Shown: positions 21,483 to 30,889, numbered from the stretch's first letter. The stretch: DNA of 64,000 nt from an uncultured Chitinophagaceae bacterium (GCA_938017685.1 CALIIL010000030.1:1-64000); one strand, 5' to 3'. Numbers and translations: made by a program. Notes: generated from the sequence alone by a model not told the origin.

Positions 21483-22298
21483 ATGGTGCGATTTATCCTT
21501 TATCTAATTTTATTTTTTAACGTTTCACTACTTTCTGTGGCGCAAACGAGAATTACTAAAAAAGGAAAAAAGCTTGCCAAGGATATTCAAAACAAGTCAA
21601 CTTTCCTATCAATGAAAGTTAAAAAACCTCATCGTTTGCTTGGCTTATATGGCCAAATGAATACCAATGGCTATGGTCTTGGTATATTCTTTGAAAAGAA
21701 AATAAGCAAGAAAAAATATAGACACATGCACCTCTTTCTTTCTGAAGTCAAAGCGGATAAAGAAGAAAAATTCAAGCCAACAAATTTAGAAATTAAGCCT
21801 TTCGAGAAACCCAAGCCCTATATTTATGGTAAGCGGAACTCATTCTATACTGTTAATCTAAACTACGGACAACGTCATTTAATTTATGAAGGTCTATTTT
21901 CTCCTGCAATTGATATTTCGTTTAGTTATTATGGTGGCATTACGCTTGGATTACTAAAACCATATGCATTGAAACTTAAACACCCTGAAGGATTAGGATA
22001 CAATATTCAAGAAGAAGTCTATTCTTCACTCAATCAAGATACTTTTTTAGATAAAACTTCTATTTACAGTCGTGCTGCTTTTTCATATTCCTTAAATGAT
22101 TTGAAATTTGTTCCTGGTGCAACTCTTGGTTGCTCTTTTGAAGCTGAACTCGGGAAACAAGCATTGATTACAAAGCGATTGTTTATAGGTTCGTCAATAA
22201 GTGTATACTCCAGTTCGTTTAATCTTATGGTCGATGATAATTCTCGAAGATTTCTTTACAATGCTTTTGTGGGGATGAGAATTGGGAAATGGTGGTAA
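21483..22298 (+). CDS. outer-membrane/periplasmic hypothetical protein
   Basis: Signal peptide (ILYLILFFNVSLLSVAQ), divergent from the previous gene. Confidence 0.6.
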   Translation: MVRFILYLILFFNVSLLSVAQTRITKKGKKLAKDIQNKSTFLSMKVKKPHRLLGLYGQMNTNGYGLGIFFEKKISKKKYRHMHLFLSEVKADKEEKFKPTNLEIKPFEKPKPYIYGKRNSFYTVNLNYGQRHLIYEGLFSPAIDISFSYYGGITLGLLKPYALKLKHPEGLGYNIQEEVYSSLNQDTFLDKTSIYSRAAFSYSLNDLKFVPGATLGCSFEAELGKQALITKRLFIGSSISVYSSSFNLMVDDNSRRFLYNAFVGMRIGKWW

Positions 22299-22551
22299 TA
22301 TTTTAAAATTGCGTGAAAGCATTTAAAAGAAGTAAACTGATATTTCTTTTAAAAAGAAGGGAACCTCATTTAAATACCTAGGGCTAACTAAATGACTTTC
22401 AACTAATTAAACGCTTTTTTTCTTGTTTTTGTGCTTTTTTTATGTTATTTTAATAGAGAAAAAAATAAAAACTGTTTAAAAAAATATACATTTGTAATAT
22501 CTCATTGACCATATAGAAATATTGTTAGTGTTAAAAGAGAAAAAAAGCCGT

Positions 22552-23040
22552 TCAGTCCTCTGAGCGGTTTTGGCTTTTAATATAGGCCTCATATTCCTTA
22601 AGATACTTTCTTCTTTGATTGGGGTAAGTAATCAAAAATGCAGTCCATGGTAAAATATAGTCTTTTCTATCATCTAGCACAACCAAATATTCTTCTTCCT
22701 CATGGTATATTAAAATTCTATTCTTACCATGCCTCTTGTTTTTCCAAACCTTTAATACCTCTGAAGTCGAATTCTCTATCAGAAACTTTGGGTAACTAAT
22801 GCGTTCCATTCTTCTAATATCAGGTGTCCTTTCACTTTCAACCTTCCCGCTATGTGTAAAATGATAAAACGTATACTCCTTATCATCAACAATAGGATAT
22901 TTTTTTAAAGCCAATTTTTTTCCCTGAAAAAAAGGTTTGCTGGTCACAAAATCATTTCTGAAAATACTATAAACAGCCTGCATGTAAGAAGCAAAATCTC
23001 CACCATAATCTTCTAAATATATTAACTCAGGTAACTTCAA
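22552..23040 (-). CDS. hypothetical protein, possible BECR-fold (phage-associated nuclease-like) protein
   Basis: C-terminal KVWKNKRHGKNRILIYHEEEEYLVVLDDRKDYILPWTAFLITYPNQRRKYLKEYEAY resembles BECR-type proteins from memory. Confidence 0.4.
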   Translation of the reverse strand: MKLPELIYLEDYGGDFASYMQAVYSIFRNDFVTSKPFFQGKKLALKKYPIVDDKEYTFYHFTHSGKVESERTPDIRRMERISYPKFLIENSTSEVLKVWKNKRHGKNRILIYHEEEEYLVVLDDRKDYILPWTAFLITYPNQRRKYLKEYEAYIKSQNRSED

Positions 23041-23056
23041 ATCCTATTAATTAATT

Positions 23057-23809
23057 TTACTTATTTGCCTCCCAAACAAATAGATTTGTTTTACTCTCTA
23101 GATATAGAGTTGATTTTAGTAATTCATACCCAGACCTCTGTTGTATTCTTTTAATCAGTTTAACCTTAGCGGCATTTCCGTCAAGCCCACGATGTAAATA
23201 TCCAATAGCACCGATTAATAAATCAGTAAGTTGCAAAACTTCTACCTCGTCAGAACGCACCTGTTGAATTCTTCTAATTATTTTTTCCTTAAAGTCATAG
23301 TGTGTTGTTCTCAAGTATTTGAGAAGTTTTACAATTTTCTCTTGCATATTAGTATCCTTAATATCAAGATATATATAATACGAATGGCTAGGAGACATTA
23401 TAACCTTCAAGAGATCAAAATACATTTTATAATAAAAATCTTCATGCGTTTGGTTATAACGTTCATGGTCTAGTTGAGACTTACTAGGCACCACTAAACC
23501 TCTAAATTTAAGATCATCATCATCATAAAAATAATCAATCAATTCAAGATAAAAATTAACTTTAGAATTAGATACCTTATTCCACTTAACTTCAAATTTC
23601 CTGCCTAGTTTATGCTTTTCTTTAATCTCCCTTATACGAGTAAAAATTTCCTGCCTTTTCTTTTTGGGACATATAATTGCACCCAAAACCATAACATCGC
23701 TTTTGTCTTTTAATAAATGACAACTTTCATCACAATATATATTTAATTCCCCCACTATTAATTTTTCATTGCAAAAGTAACACAAGAATTTTTTATCATA
23801 AAAACTCAT
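23057..23809 (-). CDS. DUF3800 domain protein (RNase H-like fold)
   Basis: LNIYCDESCH...YIYLDIKDT...SDEVEVLQLTDLLIGAIGY; true start may be GTG near 23755 rather than ATG 23809. Confidence 0.8.
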   Translation of the reverse strand: MSFYDKKFLCYFCNEKLIVGELNIYCDESCHLLKDKSDVMVLGAIICPKKKRQEIFTRIREIKEKHKLGRKFEVKWNKVSNSKVNFYLELIDYFYDDDDLKFRGLVVPSKSQLDHERYNQTHEDFYYKMYFDLLKVIMSPSHSYYIYLDIKDTNMQEKIVKLLKYLRTTHYDFKEKIIRRIQQVRSDEVEVLQLTDLLIGAIGYLHRGLDGNAAKVKLIKRIQQRSGYELLKSTLYLESKTNLFVWEANK

Positions 23810-23826
23810 GTCACACCATTCTCTAC

Positions 23827-24090
23827 ATGGGATAGCTAAGGGAAGCCCTTAGCCAAGATAGCGATAGTGACAGCCATCATGCTATCTATGAGTTAAACAA
23901 GAAACAAATGAGATGTTTTTTTTCTTGATGGGATTGCAAAGGGTTTCCTTTTGCCAAGACTGCGTTGGGGCATGAACGATAGTGACCGTCACAACGCAAT
24001 CTTGCTAATATCCAAAGGCTATTACAGATAAATATTACGACCTTAGTAAAGGTCTTAGAGTTCGACCGAAAATTTCAATAGTGACCGTCA
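23827..24090. repeat. structured repeat array (two ~65-75-nt homologous units plus a third partial unit)
   Basis: (C/A)(G/A)ATAGTGAC(A/C)G(C/T)CA at 23862-23876, 23977-23991, 24076-24090; hairpins with compensatory changes. Confidence 0.7.
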
Positions 24091-24149
24091 TATAAATCAC
24101 TTGCAACCACAAAGCTGCCTTTTAAAATTGAGCCCCGAAAAGGCTTGTT

Positions 24150-24677
24150 TTAAAATTCGGAATACTCTTTAATAATTTCCTTTAACAGAAATTGGCCGAA
24201 AATTGCTGTTTCGCTAAAGCCATCAAAATGACCATTTTCACGAGCAACTCCAAAATATTGTCTTGCTTCTTCGTAATTAGGAACGGTCAATCTTCTTTGA
24301 AATTCAGCATATTCTCTTATGTCTCGTATTGGGCAAGCTAAGTATTCTTCATCAATGATTTCGCCATAATCTAAAAAACCCGCAAGCTTTACATATAAAT
24401 AATCGGGTTCAATAAATTGGTGTAAGTGAACATCTCGCCTGCCCGATTTCCCCCCATGTTGATAGCAATTTGAGCTTCTAGGGTTTCCCTTATTAAAAGG
24501 AGATTTAGAGGCATGGTGAACGATATTGAAGCTGTGATAGTCATGTTTTCTATTAATTAAGCCATCTTGGCCAGTATGGCTACTTGTATCGTCAAGCCAT
24601 TCTACCATCCCATCTTCGGGTTTCTCGATTAATTCGCCGCAAGTATCGCAGATATATTGTTTCAAGGGTGTCAGCAT
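24150..24677 (-). CDS. hypothetical protein with CxxC motif
   Basis: MLTPLKQYICDTCGELIEKPEDGMVEWLDD; the upstream extension in the 332-aa ORF is antisense-frame read-through of 24781..25188. Confidence 0.6.
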   Translation of the reverse strand: MLTPLKQYICDTCGELIEKPEDGMVEWLDDTSSHTGQDGLINRKHDYHSFNIVHHASKSPFNKGNPRSSNCYQHGGKSGRRDVHLHQFIEPDYLYVKLAGFLDYGEIIDEEYLACPIRDIREYAEFQRRLTVPNYEEARQYFGVARENGHFDGFSETAIFGQFLLKEIIKEYSEF

Positions 24678-24780
24678 ATTTGAATGTTTTATTTTCAAAA
24701 ATACGATTTGTTTTATGAACGAGATAGAGTAATAAAAAAGCTCGCTGAAGCGAGCTAGTATCAAATTGTAAGAAGTAGGG

Positions 24781-25188
24781 TTACTGCCTCCAAAATTGTT
24801 CAGAAGCATCAAAGCCAATCCATTTACCAGTATCATCATACCCACGACAACCAAGTTCATAACGGATAAACTTTTCAAATGGAATGTTATGAGCCAATAT
24901 GAAACGAAGTAAATTTCCGTCCATAGTGGAAATAACACCTGATAAGTTTTCCCAATGCTGTAAGGGTTCGGTGTCGGTACGGATAGCTTGAATATCCTTG
25001 TAATCCATTTTATGATATTGGGTTTCCATTGAAATGTGATACGAGGTGTCAGTTTCTGTATCTTTAGAACACACCAAGTAATTGCCATTATCATGTTCAA
25101 TAACATAAAAGGACATATCGGTGTGAACGAAATTGAGCCAGTTGGCATAATCTATTGCTTTTTGTTTGTCAGTATATTCTTGCATCAT
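24781..25188 (-). CDS. hypothetical accessory protein (135 aa)
   Basis: Coherent acidic ORF, typical mobile-element accessory gene. Confidence 0.55.
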   Translation of the reverse strand: MMQEYTDKQKAIDYANWLNFVHTDMSFYVIEHDNGNYLVCSKDTETDTSYHISMETQYHKMDYKDIQAIRTDTEPLQHWENLSGVISTMDGNLLRFILAHNIPFEKFIRYELGCRGYDDTGKWIGFDASEQFWRQ

Positions 25189-25281
25189 TGTAAATAAATT
25201 TATTCGGCCAAGCTATGAGGTATTTATAGACTACCCATGACCACTTAGGGAATGTTACCGACAATATACCTACATGACATA

Positions 25282-26073
25282 TTATTCAATTTTGTAGTTC
25301 GTTGTTACGACTTCAATTTTTCGTTCTCGCTTACTTCCATTTTTTGATTTACTCGCCGTCAGCGGTCGGTCAAATCGTTTCTGATACCAACCGTTACGTT
25401 TTACAAATTCATCAAGTAGCGGACTGTCATAAGTCGTTAGGAGAAATTTCCCTTTGAGCGTAGAAATGAGTGCAAGTAGATTTTCAAAATCACTTTCAGT
25501 ATAGCCACCATAATGTCCCATGTCCGCATTGAAATATGGTGGGTCAATAAAATGGAAGGCGTCTGAGCTATCACGAGAAGCAATAACCTTGACTGCATCA
25601 TTACATTCAATTTGTGTATTTTCTAATCTCTTAGAAAGCTCTTGTGTAAATTGTAATTTTCGATTATTAAATGCTTTTACTTTTTGTCCTATTTTATCAT
25701 ACGACCACGAACCTATCATTCCAGAAAACCCTTGTGTTGTCAGTACCCAAAATGCCCATGCTTTTTGTAATTCAGTAAAGAAATGAGGAAGTTGATACAT
25801 GCTATGAGCAACCTTAAAAGCTACACGACTAAAAAGTGTCGCTTCAATTTTTGATTGTAATATTTCAAAATCAGTTTTGAGTACAGAAAAGAAATTGGTT
25901 ACAAAACCATTAGTGTCATTTATGATTTCCGTCTTTGACTTCTCCTTCGCGAAAAAGAGTGCACCACCGCCCATGAATGCCTCGGTATATGTCGAATAAT
26001 TCTTAGGGAAAAGCGGTAAAATTTTCTGTACTAAACTGAGTTTTCCTCCGTAATACGGGATCGGGCTTTTCAT
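25282..26073 (-). CDS. D12-class N6-adenine DNA methyltransferase
   Basis: PYYGGKLSLVQKILPLFPK, FMGGGALFFAK, FHFIDPPYFNADMGHYGGY motifs. Confidence 0.92.
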   Translation of the reverse strand: MKSPIPYYGGKLSLVQKILPLFPKNYSTYTEAFMGGGALFFAKEKSKTEIINDTNGFVTNFFSVLKTDFEILQSKIEATLFSRVAFKVAHSMYQLPHFFTELQKAWAFWVLTTQGFSGMIGSWSYDKIGQKVKAFNNRKLQFTQELSKRLENTQIECNDAVKVIASRDSSDAFHFIDPPYFNADMGHYGGYTESDFENLLALISTLKGKFLLTTYDSPLLDEFVKRNGWYQKRFDRPLTASKSKNGSKRERKIEVVTTNYKIE

Positions 26074-26103
26074 ACGAGTTAATTGGTTATAATTGATAAT
26101 GGG

Positions 26104-26463
26104 CTAAATGTTTAGCCCTAATTCATTGGCGAGTAATTGCGCTGTTTCTTCAAATGCAAACCATGTGTACCAATTCATTAAATCTCCATTGGGCGTAAGG
26201 GCGTGGCCGAGCATTTCTTCTTGCTCATATCGCAGTTCTTCGATTTCGGCATAATGCTTATTAAAGAAAGCGTGTGTGTCAGCGTAATAAACTAAAATAG
26301 AAATCATACCACTTACGCAGCCATATTCTAATAAGTCAGAAAAGAAGTCCGCTATGTTTTCACTCGTGTAGTCTAGTGCCTCTTGCGCGACTTCCTTGCG
26401 AATACTATGGCCGCTTTCGTTTGTGATTTCTTCTAGTTTGTTTTTCAGTTGTTCGTTATTCAT
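26104..26463 (-). CDS. phage/plasmid-type hypothetical protein
   Basis: SGMISILVYYADTHAFFNKHYAEIEELRYE...NWYTWFAFEETAQLLANELGL. Confidence 0.6.
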   Translation of the reverse strand: MNNEQLKNKLEEITNESGHSIRKEVAQEALDYTSENIADFFSDLLEYGCVSGMISILVYYADTHAFFNKHYAEIEELRYEQEEMLGHALTPNGDLMNWYTWFAFEETAQLLANELGLNI

Positions 26464-26531
26464 TGCTATTATATTTTGCTTCCTTAGCATTTTGCACCAA
26501 GAACGAAAAACGAAATACTATCACTCTGTTG

Positions 26532-27725
26532 TCATAAAAAGTCTTGATATGGAATGGTCACAGCGGTAAACGGTTTTGAAGGCGATTTATCTACCATCAG
26601 TTTTATCCAAACATGGTACTTAGGCATATCAACAAAATCTCCTATGGTTAGTTCGGGCATTTTCTCTTTATACATTTCTTTAAGCATGTAAGTGGCGTCC
26701 TGCGCCGAAGTGCGAAATGATACGATTGAGCCAACATTCCCAAAGACACTTTCGCGGATATCTCCCTTAAGCTGGCTCAGGTGCTGAAAACTTATCTCTA
26801 AGAAAATTTTGAACTTTCTCATCTCAGACAAATAGTTCACTATGGAATACGTTGCATATTGTCCAAATTCATCGAGATATAAAAAGAAGGGCAATCTTTT
26901 TTCTTCGGGTGTATCTACGCGTGAAAACCCTGCACTCGCCATAGAGGATAAGAGTAACGAAGCCATGACTTGGGTCGTATCCATACCAAGCGAACCTTTG
27001 CTTAAATTAATGAGTAATATTTTACCCTCGTCCATAATCTGGCGCAGTGAAATATTTTCTTTGTTTTCAATTAGCACTCTTTTAATGGCAGGGTGTGCTA
27101 AGAACGCACCGACCTTGTTTGTTATCGGTAGAAAATCATTTTTCGAGTATTTATCAAACTCCTGTAACCAAAACTTTTTCAGGTCAGGATTGACCACATG
27201 AGTAATACACTTCTCTCGAAATGCCTTATCATGAATAATGCGCGTAATGTCTGCAATGTTGGCTTTGGGTTGGTCAAGCAAGCTCAAAATGATATTACGT
27301 AACAATCCTTCCATACGAATACCCCAAGCAGCTCCAAAGAGCCGTTGGAAGCTCTCTAAGAGCGCGCTAGCGACTAAGGAACGCTTCTCGTATGATACTT
27401 TGCGTAAGGGATTGTAACCAAGCTTTAATTGAGGATTAGGCAAGTCTAAATAGACAATATCTTTTTGTCGGTGCTTAGGAATGTGCGGTAAAAGTGTCGG
27501 TATAATATCCGCGTGAATATCATATACACAAAAGCCAAACTTGCTTCTTGCTTGTTGAATAAGTTGGCATAATATTAAATTTGTTTTACCTGCACCTGTC
27601 TTTCCCAATGTTATTTTATGCAAGGCTCTGTCAGCTAATTTTAATCCGACTAATCTGCCATGCCCTCTGAAATTTGATTTTGCAAAATAGCTATTATCAG
27701 GATTTTTGTATTTGAGTTTAAGCAT
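26532..27725 (-). CDS. type IV coupling/HerA-like ATPase
   Basis: Walker A TLGKTGAGKTNL, Walker B FFLYLDEFGQYA, SFQHLSQLKGD. Confidence 0.8.
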   Translation of the reverse strand: MLKLKYKNPDNSYFAKSNFRGHGRLVGLKLADRALHKITLGKTGAGKTNLILCQLIQQARSKFGFCVYDIHADIIPTLLPHIPKHRQKDIVYLDLPNPQLKLGYNPLRKVSYEKRSLVASALLESFQRLFGAAWGIRMEGLLRNIILSLLDQPKANIADITRIIHDKAFREKCITHVVNPDLKKFWLQEFDKYSKNDFLPITNKVGAFLAHPAIKRVLIENKENISLRQIMDEGKILLINLSKGSLGMDTTQVMASLLLSSMASAGFSRVDTPEEKRLPFFLYLDEFGQYATYSIVNYLSEMRKFKIFLEISFQHLSQLKGDIRESVFGNVGSIVSFRTSAQDATYMLKEMYKEKMPELTIGDFVDMPKYHVWIKLMVDKSPSKPFTAVTIPYQDFL

Positions 27726-27756
27726 AACGATTGTATGATTACTCTAGTAATAAACC

Positions 27757-28563
27757 TCACTCCAATTTCATAAATGAGTTATTTTTTAACTCTTGATAAA
27801 TTTTGGGAGACTTCTCTCGTACGAATTTATTCAGCGTTTCTTGTATAATATTGGCAACCCAATATTCTGAACCATCAGGTGGTGCCATATCCATATCTTT
27901 GTAGTCAATATAATCACTCGAAGACATATATTCACCTTTTACAGTAAAGAGATACACTAAGTGAAGCGTAAACAAAGTTTCAAAATCTGTTTGAAATCTA
28001 TCCAAAGCTTGCAAGCGATACTTAATGTAAATCTCATTATCATTAACTATCAGATTAGAGAGATAATTGTAATGCGTATTGTCATTGCCACGCTTACGAA
28101 TATCCTTAATCGCTTCGTGATTAATAAGTTCATTGATTTTCTGAAGTTTAGAACATGAGTTTAATGTCTCACTCATTTTTCTATATGTAGGAGCCTTTTT
28201 CTCGCCAATTATCCAATCGTTGATTTCATCAACGACATATTTTGGAAACTCATTTTCTAAGCCATCTTCCAATTTAATAAGCGTAAATACATTTAAAATG
28301 ATTGCGTCATGGAACTTTCTTAAAAGGGTAAAGCCATCTCCAATTCGAGCTTTTTCTAGAATAGTTTTTATAGAGTCTGTTGTTCCTTGCATCGATGAAA
28401 AAATATGGCGGTCGATATTTCCTTTATATAAATAACCCGGTATTATAAAACCCATGGCAACTCCAGACATATACTCATAAAACTCTATGACTTCTTCCAG
28501 AATTGAAAAAACCTTGTGGTCATTATATTCTTTTCCTTGATTGATATGACGTTTTTCTAACAT
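27757..28563 (-). CDS. hypothetical protein, possible HEPN-like
   Basis: R-x5-H-like motif in IKDIRKRGNDNTHYNYL, mostly helical. Confidence 0.4.
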   Translation of the reverse strand: MLEKRHINQGKEYNDHKVFSILEEVIEFYEYMSGVAMGFIIPGYLYKGNIDRHIFSSMQGTTDSIKTILEKARIGDGFTLLRKFHDAIILNVFTLIKLEDGLENEFPKYVVDEINDWIIGEKKAPTYRKMSETLNSCSKLQKINELINHEAIKDIRKRGNDNTHYNYLSNLIVNDNEIYIKYRLQALDRFQTDFETLFTLHLVYLFTVKGEYMSSSDYIDYKDMDMAPPDGSEYWVANIIQETLNKFVREKSPKIYQELKNNSFMKLE

Positions 28564-29075
28564 TCATTAAATTTACTCCTAATTGATAATATTTCTGCTA
28601 GTCTTGCTGTATCAGACTTTCTCTTTTTGCACGGATTTTTCCCTTTTTGTTCTTTTAGTTTTGAATTATTTAGTTTTGTTATATGACTTTTTTGCACATC
28701 TTTTTGTCGTAAAATGCATTGGCTTTTGTCGTTTTCTGCACTAGCACCAAGTAAAGGTGTGTAATATATGCAGGTCTTTCCCTTGCGTTGGTCGGCAGAG
28801 ACAAGAACCTTGCCTCCATAGTCGCTTGCTCGGATTAATTCTTTTTCAATCAAGGATTGAATAGCACTAGAAATAACTCTACGAGATAGTCCTGTTTTTG
28901 TTTCAAATTGTGCGTATGAAATTCTATCTCTTTTCTTTCGTTTTCCATTGGGTAATACCCAACCGTATGTTTGACGAATAATAATCGCGAGTATTTTGAT
29001 TTCAGAACCTGAGAGGTTCTTCAAATGGAAATCAAAAAACACATTAGGCATGTGCGTTGTGTTTTTATAATTCAT
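28557..29075 (-). CDS. winged-helix replication-type protein (phage RepO N-terminal-like)
   Basis: LSGSEIKILAIIIRQTYGWVLPNGKRKKRDRISYAQFETKTGLSRRVISSAIQSLIEKELI. Confidence 0.65.
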   Translation of the reverse strand: MNYKNTTHMPNVFFDFHLKNLSGSEIKILAIIIRQTYGWVLPNGKRKKRDRISYAQFETKTGLSRRVISSAIQSLIEKELIRASDYGGKVLVSADQRKGKTCIYYTPLLGASAENDKSQCILRQKDVQKSHITKLNNSKLKEQKGKNPCKKRKSDTARLAEILSIRSKFNEC

Positions 29076-29081
29076 ATATCC

Positions 29082-30659
29082 CTAATAGTTAAGTGGGCTT
29101 GATAAAGCGACTGTTTTGTAAAACTGTTTGTATAGTTGCTGTAATTCACTTTTGCGGAGTTTTCTCGGAACGATTGGGGAGGACTTGCTTGTTAAATAGA
29201 CAATTTTCGTTCGAGCTCTGACCCGCTTGAGTGCACAGTAGTGCAACATATCTCGATTTAAGAAGTCGTAGTAAGGAGAACGTATTGTAAATACTATCTC
29301 TTTTCCCTTTACTTCAAGGTTCGAGAACACCTTTTTGAGGAAATCACGTTTTTCATCATGATTTCCTAAATCATAAGTAAAATCAAAGTGTTTTAGTAGT
29401 TCGAGAAAATATTTCATTTGTTGTAATATTTTTCCTTTTTCAGTTTGAATAGACTTTTTTTGTTCTTCTAGACTTCGCTGTTCAATGATTAATTTTTCTC
29501 GTTTAGCTTGATATGCTTTCTTATCGACTATTCCATCAATGAGTGCATCGGTTAATTTATCTAAACGAGCTTCATAATCTCCGATTTGCATACTCAAGGT
29601 ATTAAGTATTTCTACTTTTGCTTGTACCCATTCTTTTTGCTCAGTATTCAAATGGCTTTCTAGTTCATTTAATTCGTTTTTAGGTAATTGAATAGCCTGA
29701 AGTAAATCAGTAACGTAGCGAACAATCAAATCCTCTCGCATTGTTTTTGTTAAACAAGTTTTGGTTTGACAGCGATAGTACACATGACCTTTCTGTTTCT
29801 CTGGAACAAGTGAACGATTGCAAAGGGTACATCTAATCATTTTCCGAAAGAGATACTCATGCTTATGTCGCTTTCCGTTGGTCTTACCAAGCATTATTTC
29901 TTGCCCTCGGTTATACGTTTGAATAGGTATTATTGCTTTATGCTTCCCTTTGTATATTTCTCCTTTCACTTTGATAAGTCCTGCATAGAATGGATTGTTT
30001 AAAATGGCATTAATACCATTTCGGGTAACCTTTTTTCCTCTTGAGGTTCGTAAGTCTGCCGTTTGCATAAGCGCATGTATCTCTCTAATAGATTTTCCTT
30101 TTTCAGTATAAAGCTTGAATATATTTTTAATAATAGGAGATTTCTTTTGGTCAATCGTTTTTAGTTTCCCTCCCTTGCCATTATCTAAATATCCGACTGG
30201 TGCTTTGAAAGGATAAATACCTTGATTTAATCTTCCATAAATCCCTTTGCGAACTTCTGAGGCTAGATTGCGAGAATAATTGCTGGCAATGACAGCCTGT
30301 ATATCAGCTGTCAGTCTCACATTGCTTTCTTTCAGGTTGATATTTTCTACTGCTGAACACATGTCAAAGCCTGCATCAGCTAATTCATTTATGGTCATCC
30401 AATCTCTGTCATTTCTAGAAATTCTATCAATCTTGTGAAATACGCATCCTTCAGCCTTACCTTCCGATAGACTAATCATCATTTCACTAAATTTTGGACG
30501 AACCCCTTTCGAAGCAGAATGGATTTCTTCAAACCACTTTATTATTTTCAAATTTTTACTCAAAGCATATCGTGCTACAACATCCTTTTGAACATCAAGT
30601 GATACACCTTCATCTTGTTTCTTCGACGAAATTCTTACATAAGCATAAACATTTTTCAT
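29082..30659 (-). CDS. large serine recombinase
   Basis: N-terminal AYVRISSKKQDEGVSLDVQ, recombinase domain, zinc ribbon CTLCNRSLVPEKQKGHVYYRCQTKTC, coiled coil. Confidence 0.93.
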   Translation of the reverse strand: MKNVYAYVRISSKKQDEGVSLDVQKDVVARYALSKNLKIIKWFEEIHSASKGVRPKFSEMMISLSEGKAEGCVFHKIDRISRNDRDWMTINELADAGFDMCSAVENINLKESNVRLTADIQAVIASNYSRNLASEVRKGIYGRLNQGIYPFKAPVGYLDNGKGGKLKTIDQKKSPIIKNIFKLYTEKGKSIREIHALMQTADLRTSRGKKVTRNGINAILNNPFYAGLIKVKGEIYKGKHKAIIPIQTYNRGQEIMLGKTNGKRHKHEYLFRKMIRCTLCNRSLVPEKQKGHVYYRCQTKTCLTKTMREDLIVRYVTDLLQAIQLPKNELNELESHLNTEQKEWVQAKVEILNTLSMQIGDYEARLDKLTDALIDGIVDKKAYQAKREKLIIEQRSLEEQKKSIQTEKGKILQQMKYFLELLKHFDFTYDLGNHDEKRDFLKKVFSNLEVKGKEIVFTIRSPYYDFLNRDMLHYCALKRVRARTKIVYLTSKSSPIVPRKLRKSELQQLYKQFYKTVALSSPLNY

Positions 30660-30889
30660 AATTTTTTATTGGTTATGCAAGTCCGCCCCAAATCTATTGT
30701 ACTATCAATATCAAAATACTCAAAAGCGTTGTCGGCACCTTTTTCTAAAGCGTTGCGTGTTCCAATTTGATTGACCAAAGCCATAAGGCTCTGCAATCTC
30801 TTTTTATGTTCTTGTTTTGATAAAATCTGTTCTTCTTGTTTAAAATGATACATAACGAAGTAATCATACCCAACTACAAACCCCTTCAT
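30656..30889 (-). CDS. small hypothetical protein coupled to the serine recombinase
   Basis: 77-aa ORF with ATGA overlap with the recombinase start. Confidence 0.5.
   Translation of the reverse strand: MKGFVVGYDYFVMYHFKQEEQILSKQEHKKRLQSLMALVNQIGTRNALEKGADNAFEYFDIDSTIDLGRTCITNKKL

Noticed and set aside
23827-24090. Retron msr-msd RNA
   Set aside because: Structured, but no reverse transcriptase gene anywhere in the window.
24690-25148. N-terminal half of the 332-aa ORF 24150..25148
   Set aside because: It is an alternative frame over the 135-aa gene 24781..25188; real protein likely begins at MLTPLKQYICDTCGE (24677).
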